A stretch of DNA of 34,677 nucleotides from a virus. The stretch lies in IMG/VR virus record IMGVR_UViG_3300009187_000047, positions 1 to 34,677 of that record. One strand, written 5' to 3'. Below are positions 20,301 through 26,179 of this stretch, in pieces; within the stretch, counting starts at the first letter, position 1; every line of letters starts with the position of its first letter. The notes under the pieces were generated by a model, which was given only the letters and a program-made list of their open reading frames with translations, made no database searches and was not told the origin of the DNA. The translations under genes and the position numbers were made by a program.

Positions 20301-21136
20301 TCTTTATCCGCATCCCCGGATTGGACGAGCCTATTAGATTCCCTGTGCCGTTTGAAATTGGTTATATTCTCAAAGGTATTCCAGAAGCAATTGTCAACAC
20401 TATGGTATCCAAGCACGGCGGCGAAGAAGCAATGGAAGCGTTTAAACATATTGCCATTCAAACAATACCCGGCGGTTCATCCATGCTGATGCCTGCGCTG
20501 GTTAAACCCATGATTGAAAACGCTACAAATTACTCGTTCTTTGGCCAGCGTGAGCTTGAAACACAACGCGAACAAAAACTACTGCCACAACAACGTTTCC
20601 GCGACAACACATCTGAGTTGGCCAAAGAACTTGGTGCAATGGCTGGCTATTCCCCAATCAAGATTGACAACCTGATCCGTGGGTACACAGGCACGATGGG
20701 CTTGGCAGCAGCTCAAGCGGTGAGCTTTGCAATGCCTGAGAAACTGGGGCCACAAGAAGCCACCAAGCGTCTGTCCGACACACCTGTGATCGGCTCCATG
20801 TTCCAGCCCAACGATGCTGGCGGCATTATCAACGCAACCTACGACCGCATGGAACACATCATGGAAGTCAAGCGTACATACGACGACATGATTAAGAAAG
20901 GTGAGACAGCCGAAGCCAGAGCGTTCTTACAAGAGAACGTGAATGAGATAGCTTCTGCGTCTGTTGCGGGAAATGCCAGAACACAACTGACAAAAATAAC
21001 GCAAGCTATGAATGCCGTTAAAGCGTCCAACATGTCGCCAGACGAGAAGCGAGCTACGCTTGACCGACTGCAAAAGATACGGATAAAGATTGCAGATACT
21101 ATGCGGGGGGTGCTCGATAAAACAGCACCCCAATAA
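11360..21136 (+). CDS. Giant polyvalent ejection protein with HExxH peptidase motif and WCT/leucine-rich region
   Basis: This 3258-residue protein occupies over a quarter of the window. The N-terminus (LPLPDGTSVTIREGETPEE, residues 4-22) is a small phage motif. Hydrophobic Ala/Gly stretches (about 116-170 and 195-265) could contact membrane and are followed by a Pro-run linker near 271-280. Residues about 300-1500 are mostly Lys/Glu/Ala coiled coil. 'LLHEGTHAATERVL' puts a zinc-peptidase HExxH at 1590-1594. 'GTSWCTG' (T2080-G2085) marks a conserved-looking domain ending near 2140, and a leucine-rich-like beta segment lies at about 2255-2375. The C-terminal ~850 residues are helical. They include 'MNFNKRG' (from 2894) and 'PFFNSQLQSLD', which recall LPD38-like domains of polyvalent proteins. 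I infer ejection into the host with several delivered activities. Confidence 0.75.
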   Translation: MAQSLPLPDGTSVTIREGETPEETWARAIREYPEAFQPQKPKEEKKEPTIGGQAKEFFKGVVPGGVGLLETAGTGISALLPEEQERATRRAIQEYATAARKPFEATPGYEDTIGRKLGEGVGSFLPLVPLMAAGPLGVAGAGALSLGAGAGEARIGAEQAGATPEQISRATLLGNIPGAFDLFTPARILGRVAEPIKAGAVALVKRALVAGGEEAAQEAAQQIAQNLIAKGVYKPDQELLAQVGESAAYGGAVGAMVQGFMDLALGRRVRGAPPPPPKGPEAAAVPEPTLRGEQPEETAAGTEEAAILKEALAPKKKAAMDKQLAKEQQEYLKKYQTLAAQREADQAERERIAALSPEEFAAEQMQGIGKQPKVKPVDQDELAALGYQTQLPFVSGEVENYTRQQLALAKDREAAPNIGTYVSYLMVNPSMARQIAMSEQALPGLSVKQGHSVKSTLLTELEKQDRETAAAAEKAKQAGYERGRTLLEQQGAQTNQDLLSAARQAPGYPAKEWERVERERVATKEQAEQNRIAKLTPEEYKAELRQVKQETLPEGEEPALTDENDPLIAQLMKTLPTDQGRIVPGQVYEGLGATRGKLKDLQLQLAIARMTSNTLTAKRLQAELDDQRKSLKEPIEKTATGEKSAGLPNITPESGAKQVEADKFADAQRSIMLGLVKTLNTRNPLNPSQTRRSATLSLPGVFDKRVSDAKEAFVEAHTNEIEARRAVFGLPPMANWERAEARARSLEALNELEKRWNTFGAPVEAIQVLQQQVRDATNENLLNAAKRFNTEKQAENREKLTKPGQKYTSYKGETIEVPQEKGPQVAAPKELKLKGTPRIPTDDKAAALKFIETVLRSVERRIRGVPVSGEKAPTRVGSMDDIAKLFEKEKTNGASEKTDPATVELLHRLRDHLETSTDPEFISLAREQAQQVMEGNLPNPFAVRDLNEMMLGRAVSGRSAAPPLSAEDTAAVVRGEKKYEAQPQKELFPEAGVQVVRATPQNFQKMLDSKDIQGMRDVLTKQKEENTAALELIKKYIPSLQKELQSATTALNNALAKKETLTKSAAETLQEPTWYAPAVRKIVELESALQAIPPRLEYLRSIQRAIKGLNAEERASLLQLTEEAKTTPGISKKDAEEFNEIVKALQSPEAFNAEIKTLNDAVKNAAGLIDNARNALDNLMVKYQKGAVMRGSIERAADKATQQVERLTEKYNALKRQVAQERVAREEKVKAETTPEELKATPRAEYETAAQRGREGMGLPGVRAEKDTMRMRENMHKIRSEIGSLNEELSKAEKKNDTDRIEEIETKIADAEARLASVYRDAPLNVKELLTPEEELLHRLAAADRAAAEDAAAAAKSRKRKGEAAPKLVPIEQTALLKEVRGSKVIQPYKTARIAEVAEKVTDRLVKQKTELAELQRRIAYLKDNNKHKVSGRLTDTFKDLQSKEALLKEKLKSTQATQRKVVSVEKTAETLANKEAQKQALSQSKASEKASERFARGVEVESPDLTATQRRSIENNDAVAAYADIANDVSASKVNRAVAQRLAEMLAGTNIRIQDKVVDRDGKEVLGSATNKQIILNRNGGLTQEILLHEGTHAATERVLQMDESKLTRTQLIAKRELMALHKAIQNDSRITSVSAKESLSEFAAEVLSNRNLQEQLREKKWKLSNAWAGFKSIVLRLLGIDHPETMLGAALQSVDALMVPSNVKLDVKERAVNRRLSQKDIAALHDGSNSMKQFADQFGQDIKVKDRTPEDVERIAKDYLLDMLRNTKNYVAAPYTLRDLMRKNAVLTKEQETAIDKIKELRNQLAKDEAAYRDGEPYDEDSEHFKEITKQLEKQQLEIDVLETKVGSLDYLSDTRMSDGKQYDENNPLHYVEADAQTFASLKAQSDGFLRDREARAIRDKREQDLIGLVDLLSSNPSYTLAENALVAKAASKFAVVSDKSGRLKVASIANNNRNGVAVVSLDAADAVIRELRAGKNLKEAFLDGMQASADRAIKENSHKEGWQKFNQTERGETAQSLTALYTDEEINEAWGQTGYDTADPDELVEMLIADGLLPDRRVKNTDFEKAAVELNKACAGTSWCTGRDENYARDHIAGGDFYVYYKQGRPEVAVRMAGKNEIKEVRGNTQDQALNKEQQEIAETFLTKNNFTDSDKYLSQFKIKQKAVEIAKGNAEFTPEDLINSGIVRFNKVNVAALLDFNLIDGYGGLRGSPTEEVKKFFENKITKVIEDAYADGHFIGARLTVDENGVSAIKLNGTEYTPKLDEVKTAKSVSFSGVAETVELPNLKNVEALSVHGSDFYKLDVRLPKVTHLQFIKAFGEGVDNSTITLAPNAIVDLVSGITRDSHITIKNATVVKDVESPHDQKLYLKLPDTKYVPLDDAEGRFVIYAPNHVADKPPIEEMVERDAEEPRYARAQAKGFEDELNVASQVIAKPKTVGQQIKANLGLGFRTQYLDRLAPLHQVAKDMLEPLKGMQMMHYLLASDQRMSYVQQAVGNGVPQRVAYKRPDGRTEYIVESVGGANLANVVRTLAKAPGMNGEAANQLFTLYLLGKRADRVGYDKLNFSVDANLIKQSVRNIESNDKLRDVFEEARTEYNKYNKDLMHFLKDTGVLPPSVADELAATNDYIPYYREQNGNAELVIGKEGVYRIGNLADQPQLRELIGGEDKILDFATSSVQNTSMIMDVGLRNLAAKNAMFELVGLDLAHFLGKDTAAPNVVRFKDKGEEKFVRVDTDAVGIPADLLVKGMEGIPVSTNALVKVMGFASGVVRKGVMLNPLYPVKQILRDSVAAPLLAGADFAGPLGALRALGNSATKQKLEARAITGGQVYTGTNEDLSRILKDLMGGRMGLSQFVAKAEAIAMEADAATRRAQYDSYIRQGLSQMEATVMALESMNFNKRGLSPSMHLAATMIPFFNSQLQSLDVLWRAASGQLPMSQRLDIQGKLLRRGSLVMATAVAYALMMQDDDAYKNARPDEKYGNFFIRIPGLDEPIRFPVPFEIGYILKGIPEAIVNTMVSKHGGEEAMEAFKHIAIQTIPGGSSMLMPALVKPMIENATNYSFFGQRELETQREQKLLPQQRFRDNTSELAKELGAMAGYSPIKIDNLIRGYTGTMGLAAAQAVSFAMPEKLGPQEATKRLSDTPVIGSMFQPNDAGGIINATYDRMEHIMEVKRTYDDMIKKGETAEARAFLQENVNEIASASVAGNARTQLTKITQAMNAVKASNMSPDEKRATLDRLQKIRIKIADTMRGVLDKTAPQ

Positions 21137-21258
21137 GGCCACCCCGAATACAAGGGGTAGCCTTAGCATTAAACACCCTGAACTTCAGGGCTTGGTTTAA
21201 GCCTTCGGTGCGGACGGCAGCGGTGTCGAGGCAGGGAATAAAGAACCCCTGCCCCGGC
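21137..21258. terminator. Convergent-gene junction with several hairpins, probable bidirectional terminator region
   Basis: The giant gene and the primase-helicase gene end facing each other here. Four hairpins are visible. The first (21134-21165) has a 12-bp stem with one mismatch and an 8-base loop. The second (21176-21190) has a 6-bp stem and a 3-base loop. The third (21189-21203) has a 5-bp stem and shares two bases with the second, so these two exclude each other. The fourth (21230-21253) has a 7-bp stem GGCAGGG/CCCTGCC and a 10-base loop. None has a strong T-tract; only the first has a short TTATT on the minus strand. Their position argues for transcript-end function. No gene or tRNA is seen. 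Confidence 0.5.
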
Positions 21259-24147
21259 TCAGTCTTTTGCCAAGGATATTTGATTGATAAGCGTTTCATC
21301 GACTTCCGTCACAGCGCGGCTGATCTTCATGGCGGACACACGCATGGGTGGTGCGCTGGTCTTAGCCATCATATCTTTCTTAGCTACATACGACACCGTA
21401 AACTGCGCTTCAAGATACCGCTTGAAGTTGGCATAACCAAAGCTCATGTTGGAACAGAATGACTTGAGCATACGCTCTTCAATGAAAAAGTCCACATGCC
21501 CTGCGGTTACGCCGTGCTCGACCCGCCCCATAACTTCTGCGCGTGTGGTGTTCTTGTCTACCATCGAGCCATCCCCCAAATGCGCCAGTGGGCCAGCCTT
21601 CTCGCCGTAGCGCACAACCACAAACTTGCCTTGGTACTCCTGCACAAACGCGTTGAGCACGTCCTCTGCTGTGCGGTAACTGCCTTTGATACTACCGCGT
21701 TGGTGGTTGATACGCTTGCGGAAACTCTCGATGATCTCCACCAAGGGGAACTCGGCAATGCCTGCGTGTTCGCTGTTCATCAATATACCGGCGGCTATGG
21801 CACAGCCAACACCTGCCATCCAGAATCGCTCATCGTTAGGAGCCTTGTACTCGGTGTACATCTGGCGCACAGTCTGAAGCACTAGCGTATCAACCATCTC
21901 AATGTTGTCAACCATGTACTGCGCTAGGACAACACCAGCCACGGCATAGTTGCTACTTAAAGACTTGATAATCTCGATCTCGTCTGCACTCCACTCCAGC
22001 TTCTCGTCCATGATGTACTCGATCAAGCGGCGAAGCTCTCCCTCAGAAGCGTGCTTGCGTGTGCCTGTCAGGTAGTCCACGGCGTGGGTGTTTGATGACA
22101 TGATCGCCATCGCTGCCCATGTAGACAGGTTCAAGCGTTCTTTGTTGGCTCCAGACTCCATGCGCTCTTTGCCGCGCCCCTCGGTCATACTAAGCAAGAA
22201 CGCAGGGAACCACTCAAACTCATCTCGGTTCTTGCTGGTGATCTCGTCCGTGATAAGTGGGTTGCTGTGCAAGAGACCAAGCCTTTGTTGCATCGCAACA
22301 GGAGAAGTGCCTGCGCCTGTACGGTAGTGGGTAGGGTGGCCCCATATAGATGCCGCACCTTCCAGCGCCAGTGACTTGCCAGTACCTGAGTCGGTCGAGG
22401 CACAGTGAACAGTCAGGCCGTGTAGCTTTGTGAAACGCATCAGCGGTGAGCCGGCGCCCACAAGGATGATGGCTAAGTGATCCCACAGTTTCCTGCGCAC
22501 CAGCAGGTCAATGAACCTGCGCCAGTTCTCCAGTGTTCCGGCAGGCTTGGAGTTCATTGTGATGTTCTCAAGCCCGGGCATCGGCACTTCGATGGACTCT
22601 TTATTCGGAGAGTAAATCTTGCCGCCCCACACAAAGGTGTCGTTTGGTTGCCAGCCGCAGTGGTCTGGTACTTCGATTGGTTTCTTTTCGCTGCTCATTT
22701 TTTCCACACATGCCCTCACATAGTCATATAAGTTTTTGTCGTTGCCAGAGCCGAATGCGGCCATGACGTTTTGTTGTGCCAGCGCCTTAACTGTCTCGTC
22801 CTTGCTGACAATGGCTTTCTGCGGGAACGACACCGCTTGTACTTTGTAGTCACGCACCGCGAGCATATGCACAAGATGTTCACCATTATGACTCAAGATG
22901 TCCACAGGGAACACGTCATAAGGCAACAGCATGATCTGCCGCTTGGTTACTTGACCGTTAGCGTCTGTATCTTCCTTCTCCATAAATACGCCGCCCCGAA
23001 CACCGTACGCATAACCCTTGGGTGGTTCAGGGCGGACTACTTTTTTTGTTACTTCACCTTCCCTTGCTGGTAACTCCAGCGTAGTTTCGGTGGTGACCAC
23101 GGCGGTCTCACGTCCAAGTGCCAGCGGGTTTGTAATCTTGCCGCGATACTGACACCCGTCACAAACGCCCGGATTCTCTGAGTCAAACTTAATGCACGGG
23201 TATGGCCCTTTGATCTCAGCCAGCTTCTGGTTCATACGATCATGTGGGTATGGGTGCAGGTCAGACAACCAGATCGCCGCCTTCTCGCCATCGTTGCACT
23301 TCTGTGCAATGCTCAACCACCCACGCCACTGCGGTTCCATACCATCTTCGGTTGCGTTCTCAACGTAGTGCCGAAGCTGTTCACAGCCCCCGCCGTTCTT
23401 TGTCTTCTTGTAAATGTTCTTGAATAGCGTGATGCTGTTCTCAAACAACTTAACTGTGGTGGGCGTATGCGTTGCGTCAGGGCGTTGGCCGGGCAGAGCC
23501 AGCGTGGGTTGATGACGTGGTAATGCGGGTAATGATCTGAGTTGGCTCTCAATGTGGTTGGCCAAGTCTTCAAAATCAAACGTATCGCCCTCGGCTAGTA
23601 TGCGCACTGGGCGCGGTTTAGCGTACTTGGCCTTGTTGTTGTACGTGCCGGGGAAACGCAGTACTCGGGCAGAGTCGGCGGTCACCGTCATGTCGATGCT
23701 CAAGCCTTCTTGTTTGCACAGGCGCTTTAAGTTCTCAGCAACAGGCTTCCATTCTTCAACGGCTATGACATTCGTAAACGGCCAGTAACAGTGCAAACCA
23801 CCGCCTGAGTCCACGATGTATGGTGTGCCAAGTAAGTCCAGACCAGTCTTGACCATGAACTCATTGAGCGACATGGCCGCTGCCTTTTTGGTGTCGTAGC
23901 CATCCATGTCAATGAACAGCGACCGAATGAACCTTGCGTTCTCTGCTGTGCGCTTGCCTTTGTTTTGGAATGTAGACAGCGCAAAGTAGATGTCTTTGTT
24001 GTCACCCCATTTGGTTATGGTGGCAGGGAGTTCCTCCAGATGTTCAACAAAATTGTGCTCCTTCTTTTTTGTAGTTAGCTCTGCCGCACAGTACAACCCG
24101 TTATCCGGGGACGGCAAAACAACCGCTAGAAATTCAAGCGGGGTCAT
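21259..24147 (-). CDS. Bifunctional primase-helicase (AEP primase + DUF927-type helicase)
   Basis: This 962-residue protein has an N-terminal archaeo-eukaryotic-type primase/prim-pol domain. 'LFIDMDGYD' gives the D80-x-D82 metal site, 'SGGGLHCYW' (114-122) is the histidine motif, and 'DSARVLRFPGTYNNK' (158-172) is the third conserved block. A linker follows with a three-Cys cluster ('PCIKF...GVCDGCQY'). The C-terminal half matches DUF927-style helicases: 'STDSGTGKS' is a Walker A at about 583-591, and 'PLITDEIT' is a Walker B. It would lay primers and unwind DNA at the phage fork, so no separate DnaB-type helicase is needed. It is the last gene of the leftward block and starts 15 bases after a 62-residue small protein. 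The family assignment is motif-based. Confidence 0.8.
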   Translation of the reverse strand: MTPLEFLAVVLPSPDNGLYCAAELTTKKKEHNFVEHLEELPATITKWGDNKDIYFALSTFQNKGKRTAENARFIRSLFIDMDGYDTKKAAAMSLNEFMVKTGLDLLGTPYIVDSGGGLHCYWPFTNVIAVEEWKPVAENLKRLCKQEGLSIDMTVTADSARVLRFPGTYNNKAKYAKPRPVRILAEGDTFDFEDLANHIESQLRSLPALPRHQPTLALPGQRPDATHTPTTVKLFENSITLFKNIYKKTKNGGGCEQLRHYVENATEDGMEPQWRGWLSIAQKCNDGEKAAIWLSDLHPYPHDRMNQKLAEIKGPYPCIKFDSENPGVCDGCQYRGKITNPLALGRETAVVTTETTLELPAREGEVTKKVVRPEPPKGYAYGVRGGVFMEKEDTDANGQVTKRQIMLLPYDVFPVDILSHNGEHLVHMLAVRDYKVQAVSFPQKAIVSKDETVKALAQQNVMAAFGSGNDKNLYDYVRACVEKMSSEKKPIEVPDHCGWQPNDTFVWGGKIYSPNKESIEVPMPGLENITMNSKPAGTLENWRRFIDLLVRRKLWDHLAIILVGAGSPLMRFTKLHGLTVHCASTDSGTGKSLALEGAASIWGHPTHYRTGAGTSPVAMQQRLGLLHSNPLITDEITSKNRDEFEWFPAFLLSMTEGRGKERMESGANKERLNLSTWAAMAIMSSNTHAVDYLTGTRKHASEGELRRLIEYIMDEKLEWSADEIEIIKSLSSNYAVAGVVLAQYMVDNIEMVDTLVLQTVRQMYTEYKAPNDERFWMAGVGCAIAAGILMNSEHAGIAEFPLVEIIESFRKRINHQRGSIKGSYRTAEDVLNAFVQEYQGKFVVVRYGEKAGPLAHLGDGSMVDKNTTRAEVMGRVEHGVTAGHVDFFIEERMLKSFCSNMSFGYANFKRYLEAQFTVSYVAKKDMMAKTSAPPMRVSAMKISRAVTEVDETLINQISLAKD

Positions 24148-24162
24148 GAGAGTCCTTCGGGT

Positions 24163-24351
24163 TTATTTGAACAGGTCGAGCTGTGTGTCGTCGTGTATAG
24201 GATATGCGTGTTCTGTTGCGACTGCTGCAAAGCGGCGTAACAACTCCATCTGCCACGTCAATGGTGCGCCCATTGGTGTGTCATTCATATACATTGCAAA
24301 GTACTTAATAAACTCTGAGTTACTTAAAGTGCGAGGTTGTAGTGCTGACAT
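24163..24351 (-). CDS. Small protein of unknown function
   Basis: The product is 62 residues, starting at the ATG whose first base is 24351, with GGAG six bases upstream. A second in-frame ATG at 24363 adds four residues but lacks a good ribosome binding site. The pattern 'LSNSEFIKYFAMYMND' then 'LTWQMELLRRFAAVA' is helical. I have seen short phage proteins of this type beside replication genes, without a known role. It overlaps the end of the helix-turn-helix gene by 28 bases and precedes the primase-helicase. No catalytic, metal-binding or membrane feature is visible. Confidence 0.6.
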   Translation of the reverse strand: MSALQPRTLSNSEFIKYFAMYMNDTPMGAPLTWQMELLRRFAAVATEHAYPIHDDTQLDLFK

Positions 24352-24602
24352 ATTTTTCTCCATGCTTCATCTGCTGTTTTGGAATTCTTTAAAAAAGTAA
24401 GCATTGTTTCAACTCGATGTTCGTAGGCAACAAAAATTTCACCACCTTCAAACCAGTTGTAAACAGTCTGGCGTGACACGCCCAGTGCTTTGGCAATACG
24501 CACAACTGAAAAGTTGAGATGCACTGCCCAGCGCCCAAGCTGATTGCCTTTAGTCTTTTGGGCACGCATGATTGCGTCAATTGTTTTTTGTGAGTAGGCC
24601 AT
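24324..24602 (-). CDS. Small helix-turn-helix DNA-binding protein
   Basis: This 92-residue protein has a clear helix-turn-helix at about residues 32-51: 'VVRIAKALGVSRQTVYNWFEGG'. This resembles the XRE/Cro or MerR-like 'ALGVSRQTVYNW' pattern of phage regulators. The rest is helical. The start ATG at 24602 is followed by a basic N-terminus. It is the first gene after the 128-base intergenic region that holds the best promoter-like sequence of the leftward block. It may therefore regulate its own transcript and that of the primase-helicase. A role as replication-origin binder is also possible. DNA binding is well supported; target is unknown. Confidence 0.75.
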   Translation of the reverse strand: MAYSQKTIDAIMRAQKTKGNQLGRWAVHLNFSVVRIAKALGVSRQTVYNWFEGGEIFVAYEHRVETMLTFLKNSKTADEAWRKICQHYNLAL

Positions 24603-24730
24603 GTTGTTTGAGCGCTAGGACACGCAGATCGGGAAACGCAGTCGTTGGGGTGTGTGTATTTGTATAACGAGAGGGACTACTCCCGCCCAACGCAATGCGA
24701 CCGCCGACTGCGGCCTAGCGAAACTCCTAG
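24603..24730. other. Intergenic region with inverted repeats, candidate control region
   Basis: This 128-base stretch has no gene. It holds CGCTAGG at 24613-24619 and the inverse CCTAGCG at 24714-24720, so a long stem with about 94 bases between the arms is possible. Two smaller hairpins are present: GGGA/TCCC with a 4-base loop at 24673-24684, and GCCG/CGGC with a 4-base loop around 24702-24713. It separates the putative ssDNA-binding protein gene from the regulator gene, both read leftward. It could combine a terminator for the former with a promoter or operator for the latter, or be a replication origin. Confidence 0.45.
24661..24690 (-). promoter_or_regulatory. Candidate sigma70-like promoter for the helix-turn-helix gene
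   Basis: On the minus strand, TTGGGC (24690-24685) and TATACA (24666-24661) are separated by 18 bases. This reads toward the helix-turn-helix gene about 60 bases downstream. Matches to consensus are four of six in each box. A GGGA/TCCC inverted repeat falls inside the spacer and could be an operator. The call is weak on sequence alone. Confidence 0.3.
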
Positions 24731-25699
24731 TTATTCATCGTCCCAATCGGACACCAGATCAGCCAGCTTGCCCTTCTTGGCAGGCACGGCAGAACCCTTG
24801 GAAACTTCTTTGCGAACTTCAGGTTCGTCCTCAGTATCGGCAACGGGTTCAGCCTTGGCTTTCGCTTTGGCTTTAGCGGCAATTGGCTCATACGCGGGAG
24901 CGTCTTCTTCCTTGGTCAACTCACCCATAGGGCGTGCGCCAGCCATTACCATCTTCGGAGCGTTGGGCTTGACACCATCGCTCTGAGCCACAGTCATGAC
25001 CACGGCACGTTGTGCGTCAGCACTCTCAGCTTGCTCCTTGATGATCTCGTACTCGTCGTCAGTCAACCAGCGTACGGGTTTGAAATGCAGCTTGGGGGAC
25101 TCGGCCTTAGTATCGAAGCGCATCTCGGTGACGATCTGCTCAGGATTAACAGGAGGGTTCTGCACCGCCAAGTAGCGTGCATAGGCTTGTAACGGACGCT
25201 TGTCACCTTCTTCTTTACCAAACACCGAAGTGGCTGGCAAAGTCAACTGCATCACATCCCCTGATGGGTTATTGGCCAACACCACAGCAAGACGCTGTTG
25301 GTAGCGGCAAGCACGGCTGTTGTTCTGACCAGAACCCGCGATGTTCTTCGGGCAACTCATGCAGGTTTCAGCTTGCTTGTTCTGAGCAGAAGCGTCAGGA
25401 CGCTCACCGTCATTGCTCCAGCAGTCAGGGCCAGTGATGTTGTCGGCATCGTACTGGGCAGCGTAGAAGATGCGGCTGACCTTGGGGGCAGCTTTCACAA
25501 TGATGACTTCCAAATGGCGATCATCAATCGCGGCGACTTCCTTGCCACCAGCTACCAGACGGAACACGCCGCCTTTGATAGAGATGCGCTTGGTGTTGGA
25601 AACACTGCCGCCTGTGAGGGCTTTGGCTGTGTCGGACAGTTCGTTGTTACGAGCGAATGCAGGTACGTTTGCGGGGGAAAAAAGCGTTATGTTTGACAT
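24731..25699 (-). CDS. Putative single-stranded DNA-binding protein with zinc-type cysteines and acidic tail
   Basis: This 322-residue protein has a beta-rich N-terminal two thirds ('RISIKGGVFRLV', 'LEVIIVKAAPKVSRIFYAAQYD'). It includes four cysteines, C93, C113, C116 and C131, spaced as a plausible zinc site. A Lys/Ala/Glu linker (about 275-300) leads to a C-terminus ending 'SDWDDE'. The combination of an OB-like core, internal zinc cysteines and a strongly acidic tip with an aromatic residue recalls phage ssDNA-binding proteins such as T4 gp32. Context supports this: the gene lies between a helicase and a primase. Its start overlaps the previous gene's region, with AAGTGAG as ribosome binding site. 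The family is not identified directly. Confidence 0.55.
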   Translation of the reverse strand: MSNITLFSPANVPAFARNNELSDTAKALTGGSVSNTKRISIKGGVFRLVAGGKEVAAIDDRHLEVIIVKAAPKVSRIFYAAQYDADNITGPDCWSNDGERPDASAQNKQAETCMSCPKNIAGSGQNNSRACRYQQRLAVVLANNPSGDVMQLTLPATSVFGKEEGDKRPLQAYARYLAVQNPPVNPEQIVTEMRFDTKAESPKLHFKPVRWLTDDEYEIIKEQAESADAQRAVVMTVAQSDGVKPNAPKMVMAGARPMGELTKEEDAPAYEPIAAKAKAKAKAEPVADTEDEPEVRKEVSKGSAVPAKKGKLADLVSDWDDE

Positions 25700-25706
25700 A
25701 TAAAAC

Positions 25707-26111
25707 TCACTTGGTTGGTTTGGATACGACTACGGTGTATTCCGTTGTCGAGTTCAGCCCCGGAGGTACAACCCCCGGGTTTTCTTCTAGAAACTGTGCC
25801 ATGTTTGCCTGCGCAATACGTTTGAACAGCAAGTCAACAGCGCCATGCTCAAGAACAAAGTCCTTGAACGATGACCAGTCGTTTGTTGTGTACGTAGTCG
25901 AGGTACGCATGGATACAGTCCCAAAAGGACTTTTGACAGATGAGACACCAAGTGCCTTCATCTGGTCTTTGATAGCGAACTTGATTTCATCTTGTTGCGC
26001 TTTAAGTAACTCCACCTTGGTGTCGTACTCTTGTGTCAGTGTGTCGATCTCCGCTTTGATTTTGCGATAGACCTTCACCAATTTATCGAACGGGACTTGT
26101 TGTTCGTCCAT
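25707..26111 (-). CDS. Coiled-coil protein, possibly Gam-like host-nuclease inhibitor
   Basis: The product is 134 residues. Residues 1-55 form a charged coiled coil ('VKVYRKIKAEIDTLTQEYD'). They are followed by 'LGVSSVKSPFGTVSMRTSTTY', a short beta hairpin region, then 'DWSSFKDFVLEHGAVDLLFKRI' and 'PPGLNSTTEYTVVVSK'. A long helical hairpin plus a small domain with a K-(S/T)-x-x-G-x-V strand is reminiscent of the Mu Gam family (DNA-end binding, RecBCD blocking), but I cannot show homology. An alternative is an unknown replication accessory. The stop codon lies 8 bases before the ssDNA-binding protein start, and AGGAG precedes its own ATG. Confidence 0.45.
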   Translation of the reverse strand: MDEQQVPFDKLVKVYRKIKAEIDTLTQEYDTKVELLKAQQDEIKFAIKDQMKALGVSSVKSPFGTVSMRTSTTYTTNDWSSFKDFVLEHGAVDLLFKRIAQANMAQFLEENPGVVPPGLNSTTEYTVVVSKPTK

Positions 26112-26179
26112 TTACTTCTCCTGTTTTGTTTGTCTAAGGTTGGACAGTGTACACAATAAATTTAAGTTTGCAACTCCTT
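26112..26179. other. 68-base spacer with palindrome GTGTACAC
   Basis: This gap lies between the SNF2-like helicase stop and the next leftward gene. It is AT-rich and contains the perfect 8-base palindrome GTGTACAC at 26148-26155. On the minus strand a weak TTGCAA / TACACT pair is only 15 bases apart, too close for a confident promoter. It is one of only two gaps over 60 bases in the leftward block, so it could carry a secondary promoter or an operator. Confidence 0.3.

Noticed and set aside
21137-21258. tRNA gene or small RNA in the junction
   Set aside because: No cloverleaf, T-arm GGTTCGA or CCA end is present; the hairpins alone do not make a tRNA.
26147-26173. Promoter from TTGCAA / TACACT
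   Set aside because: The spacer is only 15 bases and both boxes match the consensus weakly; noted only as a possible control spot.
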